A stretch of 49,952 bases of DNA. It comes from Bacillota bacterium (GTDB lineage Bacteria > Bacillota > Clostridia > Acetivibrionales > DSM-1351). The position numbers and the translations under genes were made by a program. Location of the stretch: positions 1 through 49,952 of the forward strand of contig JAEWOH010000008.1 in the NCBI GenBank assembly GCA_023460955.1. Direction: 5' to 3'. Position 1 is the first letter of the stretch, and the number at the start of each line of letters is the position of its first letter. Below the pieces are notes generated by a model. That model saw only the letters and a list, made by a program, of their open reading frames with translations, made no database searches and had not been told where the DNA came from. Below are positions 42,739 to 49,952 of the stretch, in pieces.

Positions 42739-43179
42739 ATGAACAAAATATATGCTTTTTTAATTATTTTACCTATAATAGCATTACTAATCTTTAGATC
42801 AATAGCCTTATATGACTTTGATACAAAACAGAGATACATAAAAAATTCAGTGGATTCAGCGGCTCATAAGACCATGATTACAGGGGTATATACCGCTTTA
42901 GATAAATCACAGCTGGTAATAAAGTTAAATCAGCTTGATAATTTCAACGAAGCAGATATCTTACTGCAATATGGATCCGTTAATGCTGATGGGCAATTAT
43001 CTGAACTTATGCCGTATACACCTGGAGATATACTCCAGAGAGGTCAAGTATTCAAAATTACAGTTATGTCACACGACGAGAGTCTATTATCACAAATAAG
43101 AAATAATAACGAGGGAAGCGGGAAACTCTGTTTTAAAGCGCAAGCTTTATGCAGAATTGAAAAACGCTATGAAAGCTGA
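42739..43179 (+). CDS. Single-pass TadE-like/pseudopilin-like protein
   Basis: A 146-residue protein with an N-terminal membrane segment (about 3-22, IYAFLIILPIIALLIFRSIA) and an extracytoplasmic domain. FDTKQRYIKNSVDSAAHKTM after the segment resembles the start of TadE/TadG pseudopilins. ATG 42739 is favoured, close behind GAGGTGG; a TTG at 42724 precedes that site. It overlaps the next gene slightly. The assignment rests on layout and operon context. Confidence 0.65.
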   Translation: MNKIYAFLIILPIIALLIFRSIALYDFDTKQRYIKNSVDSAAHKTMITGVYTALDKSQLVIKLNQLDNFNEADILLQYGSVNADGQLSELMPYTPGDILQRGQVFKITVMSHDESLLSQIRNNNEGSGKLCFKAQALCRIEKRYES

Positions 43180-43864
43180 GAAACAGAAGCTTAATAATGT
43201 CTATAAACATATGAAAAATGAGTATGGAGGAGGTCTGGGAGTATTATTTACAGGCCTTTCCATAATTTTAGCCGCGCTTATCGTATTTGTAAATGTAGCG
43301 GATTACTCCATATATACATGTAAACGTAATACCTTGGTAAAAGCTATGGATTACGCGGTTACTTCAGCGGTGCAGGAGATCAACGTAAGTACGGGTATAG
43401 AAGGCATATCTGATGGGTTTTCTGAAACTTCAGGTAAAACTCAGCTTAACAAGGTTGAAATTGATATCGACAAGGCTGGTATAGTTTTTGGTAAAGTGTT
43501 TTCTGCTAATAGTGGCTTAGCTGGCCTGGATATACATGATAAATTGTTGCTATGTACTACTTCTGTAGAAAATAACAGGCTGAAATATTGCATTTCAGTT
43601 AACGATAAACCTATGGTGAGGGGGTGGGTCAGTGAGCCTTCAGAGCTTGAGAACCAAATAAATGATGCTCTTAAAGCTTATTGGACGGAAGAAAATACTG
43701 CTGAATTGTATATAAACGCCAACCCAGCTACGAACCAGCTTGAGAAAGGCACTTATCTATTTGCAGTTGCAAATAATATTGAAATATCCGGACTGATTTC
43801 CAAAAGAAAAGTCAGTCTTTCAAGCTTTGCTGGTGCTAAAATTGAAAGACTGACAGTTGATTAG
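43169..43864 (+). CDS. Single-pass TadE/TadG-like protein
   Basis: A protein of about 231 residues with a short cytoplasmic start (GGGLGVLFTGLSIILAALIV leads into the membrane segment). The following NTLVKAMDYAVTSAVQEINV is typical of TadE/TadG-type proteins. The extracytoplasmic part is beta-rich. The start is uncertain: ATG 43169 or TTG 43157, neither with a clear ribosome binding site. Overlap with the preceding gene suggests coupled translation. It is the last gene of the Tad-like operon. Confidence 0.65.
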   Translation: MKAEKQKLNNVYKHMKNEYGGGLGVLFTGLSIILAALIVFVNVADYSIYTCKRNTLVKAMDYAVTSAVQEINVSTGIEGISDGFSETSGKTQLNKVEIDIDKAGIVFGKVFSANSGLAGLDIHDKLLLCTTSVENNRLKYCISVNDKPMVRGWVSEPSELENQINDALKAYWTEENTAELYINANPATNQLEKGTYLFAVANNIEISGLISKRKVSLSSFAGAKIERLTVD

Positions 43865-43918
43865 GTTAATAAATAAGATTAAAGTTAATACATAAATATG
43901 ATAAAGGTTAGTTGAACA

Positions 43919-44344
43919 TCATACTTGTTTGAGAATTTTATGAAGGGTTTGATGTAGCAACATAGCTTCTTCTCCGGTCAAGGAAATACAACTTCCTATC
44001 TGATCGGGGATTACGGCGGCAGTATCTTTTAAGCGCTGACCATCCTCGGTTAACTTAATATAAACATTTCTCTCATCGGAAGAACTTCTTGTACGTTTGA
44101 TCAAATTCTGGGACTCCATCTTCTTTAAAAGAGGTGTCAAAGTTCCTGAGTCCAGATAAAGCTTTTCTCCCAATGACTTAACTGTCAAATTATCTTCCTC
44201 CCATAAGGCCATCAAAGCTATATACTGGGTGTAGGTCAGACCGAGAGGGTCCAGGAACGGCTTATACTTTCTTATAATTTCCTTTGAACAGGCATATAAA
44301 GGAAAGCAAAGCTGATTCTCAAGTTTTAATTTATCATATTTCAT
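43919..44344 (-). CDS. ohrR: OhrR-type MarR family redox regulator
   Basis: A 141-residue MarR-family repressor. The N-terminal NQLCFPLYACSKEI places Cys13 where the peroxide-sensing Cys of OhrR lies; a second Cys is at 19. YTQYIALMALWEED and the winged-helix segment LDSGTLTPLLKKMESQNLIK with RTRSSSDERNVYIKLT are typical. It would bind DNA when reduced and release it on organic peroxide oxidation. It lies 18 bases after a TSCPD gene under a promoter carrying an OhrR-like palindrome, so autoregulation is likely. No ohr peroxiredoxin gene is visible here. Confidence 0.9.
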   Translation of the reverse strand: MKYDKLKLENQLCFPLYACSKEIIRKYKPFLDPLGLTYTQYIALMALWEEDNLTVKSLGEKLYLDSGTLTPLLKKMESQNLIKRTRSSSDERNVYIKLTEDGQRLKDTAAVIPDQIGSCISLTGEEAMLLHQTLHKILKQV

Positions 44345-44362
44345 AAAACCTCCACATCCTCC

Positions 44363-44617
44363 TTATACTGCATCTTCGTAAGCTGAACGGACAGCTCTTG
44401 CAAGCTGGTCTGTACAGGAGCTGTTTTTTCGCCCGCATTGTATACCTCTGAAAAATTCTTCTATTTTATCTACTGTCATTCCATCTACAACTCTGCTAAT
44501 GGCTTTGAGATTGCCATCGCATCCACCAACAAAAACGACATTCCTTACAACATCACCCTCCAGATCAAATGTTATCTGTATTGGGCATACTCCATCCGGA
44601 TAAAATTCAAATGACAT
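44363..44617 (-). CDS. TSCPD domain protein (TIGR03905 type)
   Basis: An 84-residue protein matching the small stand-alone TSCPD family, related to the C-terminal Cys-rich domain of some ribonucleotide reductases. FEFYPDGVCPIQITFDLEGD, FVGGCDGNLKAISRVVDG and GIQCGRKNSSCTDQLARAV contain conserved Cys residues. ATG 44617 is chosen because TGGAGG lies 9 bases upstream; an earlier TTG overlaps that site. It is the first gene of a two-gene unit with ohrR. The function of the stand-alone family is unknown. Confidence 0.88.
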   Translation of the reverse strand: MSFEFYPDGVCPIQITFDLEGDVVRNVVFVGGCDGNLKAISRVVDGMTVDKIEEFFRGIQCGRKNSSCTDQLARAVRSAYEDAV

Positions 44618-44693
44618 TAATTTAAGCCTCCACAAGTAAGTTTATGATTTGTTCCTCTAGATATCATTTTATCCTCAAGACCAAATAGTTTTA

Positions 44694-44746
44694 TAGAATT
44701 AAATTGAATACAATTTAATTCTATATTGGAATTTATTCGATGTCAA
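44694..44746 (-). promoter_or_regulatory. Promoter and OhrR-like operator for the TSCPD-ohrR unit
   Basis: On the minus strand, TTGACA (44746-44741) and TAGAAT (44723-44718) are spaced by 17 bases. A perfect 13-bp inverted repeat, TAGAATTAAATTG-AATA-CAATTTAATTCTA (44694-44723), covers the -10 and start region. Its AATTAAATTG/CAATTTAATT arms resemble the known B. subtilis OhrR operator. Confidence 0.82.
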
Positions 44747-44873
44747 GGGTTTAAAGTTACTTACTATCGTTCATGCGCCTATTAATTGTTTACGTTGGAA
44801 TTTTGAATATGCTATAATATTTTTACGAGGAATGTTAAGAGGTGCTTACAAGTTAATATTCTATTTTTTAATA

Positions 44874-44910
44874 TCCCGATAAGCTGGAGTAAGCTCGAGC
44901 TTTATCGGGA
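44874..44910. other. Hairpin upstream of the radical SAM/SPASM gene
   Basis: TCCCGATAAGCT and AGCTTTATCGGGA pair with a one-base bulge around a 12-base loop. No T tract follows. It lies 60 bases before the gene at 44971, so it could be a leader structure. I see nothing else in the 44747-44970 gap. Confidence 0.45.
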
Positions 44911-44970
44911 TTAATAATATGTAGCAGCTTTAATCGAGTAGTATTTTATTTAGTATCTTGGAGTTGGCTT

Positions 44971-45873
44971 ATGAAAAAATATAAAAAGGTATATATAGAG
45001 GTAACAAACGTTTGTAATTTAAATTGCAGTTTCTGCCCGGATACAAAAAGAGCACGAAAATATATGTCAGAGGATGAGTTTTGCCATGTTATCCGGGAGA
45101 TAAAACCATTTACTGACCATGTTTATTTTCACCTTATGGGTGAACCGTTGCTTAATCCGCGGCTTGAAGGTTTCCTTTCTATTTGTTCGGAAAATGCCAT
45201 TAAAGTAAACCTAACAACCAACGGGATTTTGCTTAAGCACAATGAAGCGATTTTATTAAGGGCTGCTTCGCTGAGAAAAGTGAGTATATCCCTGCACAGT
45301 TTTGAAGCCAATACTCAAAAACTCAAACTTGAAAATTATCTCAATGAAACGATAGATTTTGCGAGGAGAGCAAGCGCGAAGGGAATCATTTGCGAGTTTC
45401 GGCTCTGGAACGGTGGAACTGCTGGCGCTCCCGCCAGCAACACATTAAACGTCACAATAATAAAAGCACTGCTGCATGCCTTCGCGCCAGAAGGTTTATC
45501 CGATGCATCAAAGGTCAACGATACAACAGTGCTGCAAGACCTCCTGCTGCGCCAGAACACAAAACTCACTGATAAGGTCTTCCTGCACCTGGCGCAAAAG
45601 TTTGAGTGGCCCGACATAGACAGAGCTGATTCAAATGAAGGCGTGTTCTGCTATGGCCTAAGGGATCAGTTTGGAATCCTTGCAGATGGCACAGTTGTTC
45701 CCTGCTGCCTGGACAGTGACGGAAATATACCCTTAGGCAACATATTTGAGCAGCCCTTAAAGGATATACTTTTATCCCCAAGAGCCAAAAGCATATACGA
45801 TGGGTTCACAGCACGAAAGGCCGTTGAGGATTTGTGCAGGAGATGCGGATATGCTGAGAGACATAAACGGTAG
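44971..45873 (+). CDS. Radical SAM/SPASM domain protein
   Basis: A 300-residue radical SAM protein. The cluster motif CNLNCSFC uses Cys 15, 19 and 22. The segment YFHLMGEPLLNPRLEGFL carries the GE motif. The SPASM-like C-terminus holds CYGLRDQFGILADGTVVPCC, then GNIPLGNIF and CRRCGYAE. Such proteins modify peptides or metabolites; no partner peptide gene is evident nearby. The gene stands alone, and the stop lies 7 bases before the second copy of the dispersed repeat. Confidence 0.88.
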   Translation: MKKYKKVYIEVTNVCNLNCSFCPDTKRARKYMSEDEFCHVIREIKPFTDHVYFHLMGEPLLNPRLEGFLSICSENAIKVNLTTNGILLKHNEAILLRAASLRKVSISLHSFEANTQKLKLENYLNETIDFARRASAKGIICEFRLWNGGTAGAPASNTLNVTIIKALLHAFAPEGLSDASKVNDTTVLQDLLLRQNTKLTDKVFLHLAQKFEWPDIDRADSNEGVFCYGLRDQFGILADGTVVPCCLDSDGNIPLGNIFEQPLKDILLSPRAKSIYDGFTARKAVEDLCRRCGYAERHKR

Positions 45874-45879
45874 GACTGA

Positions 45880-46003
45880 TTGAGCATAAGAGACACAGGA
45901 GGTGCCTTGTTGTGCGACGGCTATAAGGCTGATATGAGCCGTTTGTAATTCCAACACCTGCTTTGGGTGCAATCCATTAATTAAATTTTTCGGGAGTACT
46001 GTA
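45880..46003. repeat. Partial second copy of the palindrome-ended dispersed element
   Basis: It matches 3860-3985 through the core (AAGAGACACAGGAGGTG, TTGTTGTGCGACGGC), ATTCCA, CTTTGG, CCATTAA and the right end GGGAGTACTGTA, with small indels. The left half of the element is missing. It abuts the stop codon of the radical SAM gene. Confidence 0.8.
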
Positions 46004-46065
46004 AACAAAAAATGTTTAGGCAGGTTAAGTAATGTATAACTTATTATATGAAAATGCATATAAAA

Positions 46066-46074
46066 TGGTATAAT
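46066..46074 (+). promoter_or_regulatory. Extended -10 promoter for the ABC-F gene
   Basis: TGGTATAAT fits the extended -10 pattern TGnTATAAT. It lies 62 bases upstream of the ABC-F start. No good -35 is seen. Confidence 0.4.
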
Positions 46075-46136
46075 AATACTTTAGACAATGTTATACGAAT
46101 TATAAAACTGTTTTAGTAATTGAAGGAGAATATTCA

Positions 46137-48107
46137 TTGAACATTTTATCTGCCGAAGGTATTTCCAAAAGCTACAGTGAGAAAATACTATTTAATGATA
46201 TATGGCTGGGCATAGGAGAGGGCGACAAAATCGGTCTTATCGGAATAAACGGTACAGGAAAGAGCACCCTTCTCAAAGTTATAGCCGGCTTGGAAACACC
46301 TGACACAGGACGAATTATAAAAGCCAATAATGCAAGTATAGGTTATTTGGAGCAGAATCCACACTTTGAACCGGGAACTACGGTGATTCAGCAGGTATTT
46401 ACAGGACCTTCCCCCGTAATGGGTTTGTTGAGAGATTATGAACAGGTAATCAAGAAAAGTCAGGACATGCCGGGAGATAGCCAACTGGAGAAAAGACTGC
46501 TTGAACTGATGCAGAAAATGGATGCACTAAATGCCTGGACTCTGGAAAGTGAAGCGAAAACCATACTGACCAGATTGGGAATAGAGGATTTTGATGCAGA
46601 TGTGGCAGCACTGTCAGGGGGGCAGAGGAAAAGGATTGCCATGGCAGGGGCCTTGATAAACCCAACAGATCTGCTAATATTGGACGAGCCCACAAACCAT
46701 ATTGACAATGATTCTGTAGACTGGCTGGAAAAGTATTTGAACGCCAGAAGAGGGGCACTCCTTATGGTAACCCATGACAGGTATTTTCTTGAGAGAGTTG
46801 CCAATAGAATTATAGAGCTGGATAATGGAAAGCTATACAGTTATCAGGCAAACTATAGTAAATTCCTTGAGTTGAAAGCCGAACGAGAAGAATTGGAGCA
46901 GGCATCTGAAAGGAAGCGTCAAAGCCTTTTAAGAAGTGAACTTGAATGGATAAGAAGAGGAGCCCAGGCCAGGTCCACCAAGCAAAAGGCCAGAATAGAC
47001 AGATTTGAGAAGCTTCAGGATATTGATGCCCCAAAACAGGATGACAATATAGAAATTGAGGTTGGTGCAGCAAGACTTGGAAGAAAAATAATCGAGCTTG
47101 AAAACATAGAGAAAGCTTACGGGGACCTACTGCTGATAAAGGATTTCAGCTATATATTGCTTCGTGATGACCGTATAGGAATAATCGGTCCTAACGGAAT
47201 GGGGAAATCCACACTACTTCGAATCATAACGGGAGAGATTAAACCCGATAAGGGAAGTGTGGAAATAGGTGATACAGTTAAAATAGGCTTCTTTACACAG
47301 GAAAGCTCAGAGATGGACCCAAATCTCAGGGTCATAGAATATATCCGTCAGGTTGCGGAACATATAGAGACTAAAAAAGGCAGCCTCAGTGCGTCACAGA
47401 TGCTGGAACGCTTCCTGTTCCCTCCAAGTGCACAGTGGACACCCATATCCAAGCTTTCAGGCGGTGAAAAAAGAAGGCTGTATCTTCTCAGCATATTAAT
47501 GGGTTCACCAAACATACTTTTACTGGATGAGCCTACAAATGATTTGGATATACACACTTTGACCATATTGGAAAGCTATCTGGAGGAGTTCCCCGGAGCT
47601 GTTATTACAGTATCCCATGACAGGTACTTCCTTGACAGAATAGCAGAGAGAATTTTTGCATTTGAAGGAAACGGGTATATAAATAAATATGCAGGAAATT
47701 ACTCGGATTATAGAGAAGCAAGGCTAAGAGATACTTCGTCAATTGACCAGCAGTCAGCCTCCAAGAATAAAACGGAAGATAAAAGATCAGCGGATAAAAG
47801 AAATCCCGGACAGTCAGAGGAACAGGTTTCACCAGATACAAGAAACGGACAAAAGGAAAGGCCATTAAAATTTACCTTCAAGGAACAAAAAGAGTTCGAG
47901 GAAATAGATGATAAAGTGGCTCAAAAAGAAAGTGAGCTGGAGCAGGTAAAGGAAGAAGTAAACAAAGCTGCCAGTGACTTTGCGAAGCTGCAGGTATTGC
48001 TGGAAAAGCAGCAAAAAGTAGAGGAAGAGCTGGATTACCTTATGGAACGCTGGACATATTTATATGATTTAGCTGAAAGAATAGAAAACAGTAAAAACAG
48101 AAGTTAA
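46137..48107 (+). CDS. ABC-F family ATPase (Uup-like)
   Basis: A 656-residue cytoplasmic protein with two ABC ATPase domains and no membrane segments. The first has Walker A GINGTGKST, signature LSGGQRKR and LLILDEPTNHID; the second has GPNGMGKST, LSGGEKRR and LLLDEPTNDLD. Between them is the charged linker of ABC-F proteins, which reaches into the ribosome. A basic/acidic stretch and a coiled coil (about 560-650, ending near LDYLMERWTYLYDLAERIE) form the C-terminal domain as in Uup. The start is TTG 46137 after AAGGAGAAT. It could aid translation or resolve stalled ribosomes; antibiotic resistance cannot be inferred. Confidence 0.93.
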   Translation: MNILSAEGISKSYSEKILFNDIWLGIGEGDKIGLIGINGTGKSTLLKVIAGLETPDTGRIIKANNASIGYLEQNPHFEPGTTVIQQVFTGPSPVMGLLRDYEQVIKKSQDMPGDSQLEKRLLELMQKMDALNAWTLESEAKTILTRLGIEDFDADVAALSGGQRKRIAMAGALINPTDLLILDEPTNHIDNDSVDWLEKYLNARRGALLMVTHDRYFLERVANRIIELDNGKLYSYQANYSKFLELKAEREELEQASERKRQSLLRSELEWIRRGAQARSTKQKARIDRFEKLQDIDAPKQDDNIEIEVGAARLGRKIIELENIEKAYGDLLLIKDFSYILLRDDRIGIIGPNGMGKSTLLRIITGEIKPDKGSVEIGDTVKIGFFTQESSEMDPNLRVIEYIRQVAEHIETKKGSLSASQMLERFLFPPSAQWTPISKLSGGEKRRLYLLSILMGSPNILLLDEPTNDLDIHTLTILESYLEEFPGAVITVSHDRYFLDRIAERIFAFEGNGYINKYAGNYSDYREARLRDTSSIDQQSASKNKTEDKRSADKRNPGQSEEQVSPDTRNGQKERPLKFTFKEQKEFEEIDDKVAQKESELEQVKEEVNKAASDFAKLQVLLEKQQKVEEELDYLMERWTYLYDLAERIENSKNRS

Positions 48108-48305
48108 ATCAGAAACAGCTTTAATGGTATAGCATGGACTTAATATGAAATTCCTAAACAAAATATCATATAGTTTAAGAAAATCCACAAAATAGATATA
48201 GACAAGTTTACAAATCAGGTTATTGAAGGGATATGGGTATAATGGCGGGTAACCGCCCGGCAACCACAATCTTTATTAAATATAGCAACATATAAAGGAG
48301 AACAA

Positions 48306-49952
48306 ATGGAACAAACATTTGAAAGCATGCAGTTAAACAGGACGCTTATTGAAGCACTAAAGCTGGCTGAAATAACCGTACCTACAGAGATACAGCAGAA
48401 GGTTATACCTCAGGCAAAACAGAACATAGACCTGATTTTTCAGTCAGAAACCGGAACGGGAAAAACATTGGCATACCTGCTGCCTCTTTTCGAGAAAATC
48501 GATACTGAGAAGAAGGAAATGCAGGCAATTGTTCTTGTGCCCACTCACGAGCTGGCAATACAAGTAATCAGGGTAATAGAACTGTTATCTCTTAATTCTG
48601 ATATCAAGGCAACCTCCACACCTATAATTGGAGATGTAAATATAACAAGACAGGTGGACAAGCTCAGAACAAAGCCCCATATCATAGTTGGTACAGCCGG
48701 AAGAATACTTGAGCTTATACAGAAAAAGAAAATATCGGCACACACTATGAAGACAATTATTATTGATGAGGCTGACAGATTGCTGGATGATAACAATATT
48801 GAAGCAATCAAAGCTGTAATAAAGACTACCCTTAAAGAGAGACAGATAGTGATGTGCTCTGCCTCCATGTCAGCAAGGACAATTGAGAGGGCAAAACTTC
48901 TGATGAAGGAGCCTCAGATAATAAAAAGCAAGACAGCCATAGAAGTGCCTGAAACAATTGACCACTTATACTTTGTGGCAGAGCAGAGAGATAAAATAGA
49001 TGTTCTTCGCAAACTGGTAAGAATTATTAATCCGCCAAAGGCAATAGCATTCTTCGGAAATGCTGATGACATTGCAGAAGCAACAGAGAAGTTGCAGTTC
49101 CACAAGCTAAGAGCAGATGGATTGCATGGCTCTAACATAAAGAGCGACAGAAAAAAGACAATGGATGACTTCAAATCCGGAAAGCTTCAACTGCTCATAG
49201 CTTCGGATGTTGCTGCAAGAGGTCTGGATATTGAAGGAGTAACCCATATTTTCAATGTTCATATTCCTGAAAGGGCTATGGATTACCTTCACAGAGCAGG
49301 CAGAACTGGCAGAAACGGCAATGAAGGTATGGCAATTTCTATTGTAACTGAGAGAGAGATACAGACTATTAAGCAATTTGAAAAGGAACTAAGAATAACA
49401 GTGGTTCCAAAATCCATGTACAATGGACTGATTGTTGAATATAAGAAAGAAAAGAAACAAAAGCTGGATACTACCAGTGAATACGGACAAAGGTACAGCA
49501 AGAAAGAAGAAGGTCAGGGCACTGACGATAAAACTTCAAATAACAAGGATATTAAGAAAACCGACTATAAAAAAGCTGATAGAGAAGGCTATAAGGATAA
49601 CAGAGGTGCTAGAGGTGAAAGACCTCCATACAAGCGCGGACGGGATGAACAGGGCGAAAAGAAATTTGAAAGGTCAGATAAATCTGAAAAGAAATTTGAC
49701 AAGTATGATAAGAATGTAAAGAGATTTGATAAATCCGACAAGCCCGAAAGAAAGTACAAACCGCATGATAAGGATAAATCAGATTTCAAGAATAATAAAG
49801 ACGACAGAAGTGAAAAGCAGTTTGACAGGGATGGAAAGAAGCCTTTTGGAGGAACCAAATTCAAAGTTGGCGGTAAGGGAGAAAAGCCGGCTTCAAAATT
49901 CAGTCGAGATGGCAAGCCCGATGGAAGGTTTAAGAGAGACGGAGATAAGCCG
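48306..49952 (+). CDS. DEAD-box RNA helicase, 3' end outside the window
   Basis: At least 549 residues, still open at the window edge. The Q-motif region, VPTEIQQKVIPQA, precedes the Walker A SETGTGKT. Motif II is DEADRLLDD, motif III SASMS, and the C-terminal RecA domain has SDVAARGLDIEGV and HRAGRTGRNGNEG. After about residue 380 comes a long tail rich in Lys, Asp, Arg and Phe with repeated KKFD/KRFD-type units, probably disordered and RNA-binding. ATG 48306 follows AAAGGAG. A GGCGG-GTAA-CCGCC hairpin lies at 48244-48257. Such helicases remodel ribosomal or mRNA structure, often in cold stress. Confidence 0.93.
   Translation, partial: MEQTFESMQLNRTLIEALKLAEITVPTEIQQKVIPQAKQNIDLIFQSETGTGKTLAYLLPLFEKIDTEKKEMQAIVLVPTHELAIQVIRVIELLSLNSDIKATSTPIIGDVNITRQVDKLRTKPHIIVGTAGRILELIQKKKISAHTMKTIIIDEADRLLDDNNIEAIKAVIKTTLKERQIVMCSASMSARTIERAKLLMKEPQIIKSKTAIEVPETIDHLYFVAEQRDKIDVLRKLVRIINPPKAIAFFGNADDIAEATEKLQFHKLRADGLHGSNIKSDRKKTMDDFKSGKLQLLIASDVAARGLDIEGVTHIFNVHIPERAMDYLHRAGRTGRNGNEGMAISIVTEREIQTIKQFEKELRITVVPKSMYNGLIVEYKKEKKQKLDTTSEYGQRYSKKEEGQGTDDKTSNNKDIKKTDYKKADREGYKDNRGARGERPPYKRGRDEQGEKKFERSDKSEKKFDKYDKNVKRFDKSDKPERKYKPHDKDKSDFKNNKDDRSEKQFDRDGKKPFGGTKFKVGGKGEKPASKFSRDGKPDGRFKRDGDKP

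Noticed and set aside
45336..46059. Several overlapping ORFs on the minus strand across the radical SAM/SPASM gene
   Set aside because: They are antisense frames of a gene with a clear cluster motif and SPASM Cys residues, and they lack ribosome binding sites.
48244..48257. GGCGG-GTAA-CCGCC hairpin as the ABC-F terminator
   Set aside because: No T tract follows and it lies about 140 bases after the gene, close to the helicase start.

Overview
The window looks like a chromosomal segment of a low-GC, anaerobic, flagellated member of the Clostridia. A mesophilic cellulolytic Ruminiclostridium/Clostridium cellulolyticum type is my best guess. The grounds are AT-rich intergenic DNA, strong GGAGG-type ribosome binding sites, frequent TTG/GTG starts, a B. 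subtilis-like comF-flagellar gene order, and several radical SAM proteins. The genus is inferred from gene content, not from a search.

Layout. 1-1376: an intact ISL3-family insertion sequence. 1377-6480: a CNNM/HlyC-CorC membrane protein, a small membrane protein, a 234-bp palindrome-ended repeat with a second partial copy at 45.9 kb, and a RecD2-like helicase. 6.6-21.9 kb: a late flagellar region in nearly B. subtilis order: comF, yvyF-like, flgM, flgN, two flgK paralogs, flgL, a DUF6470 gene, fliW, csrA, hag, flaG, fliD, fliS and a FliT-like gene. A TPR glycosyltransferase is inserted on the opposite strand between hag and flaG. Three sigma-D-type promoters (before flgM, hag and flaG) and a CsrA-type GGA hairpin in the hag leader suggest the FlgM/SigD and FliW-CsrA-Hag circuits. 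The first flgK paralog carries about 210 extra residues that look like a von Willebrand A domain.

22.0-32.7 kb: a same-strand, AT-rich surface- or flagellin-glycan island. It holds RfbF, two GT2 glycosyltransferases, two decayed genes (a Rossmann-like domain and a hexapeptide acetyltransferase), an Asp/Glu racemase homolog, a methyltransferase, two radical SAM enzymes, a LicC-like cytidylyltransferase, an alkaline-phosphatase-superfamily enzyme and a pyruvyltransferase. This combination suggests a CDP-activated, phospho-linked decoration of unknown structure. It is one of the two best candidates for undescribed biology.

32.8-34.8 kb: an alpha/beta-hydrolase-fold membrane protein that seems to have lost its catalytic Ser and His, and a PflX-like radical SAM protein. 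35.2-43.9 kb: a degenerate Tad/Flp-type assembly operon. It encodes a Ser/Thr kinase fused to a CpaE-like domain with a broken P-loop, then CpaB-like, CpaE-like, CpaF, TadB-like and TadC-like proteins. Three tandem 48-59-residue hydrophobic mini-proteins and two single-pass pseudopilin-like proteins follow. This is the other strong candidate.

43.9-49.95 kb: an OhrR-like MarR regulator with a TSCPD protein and a perfect inverted-repeat operator over their promoter, a radical SAM/SPASM protein, the second repeat copy, an ABC-F ATPase, and a DEAD-box RNA helicase cut by the window end. I saw no tRNA, rRNA or CRISPR array.
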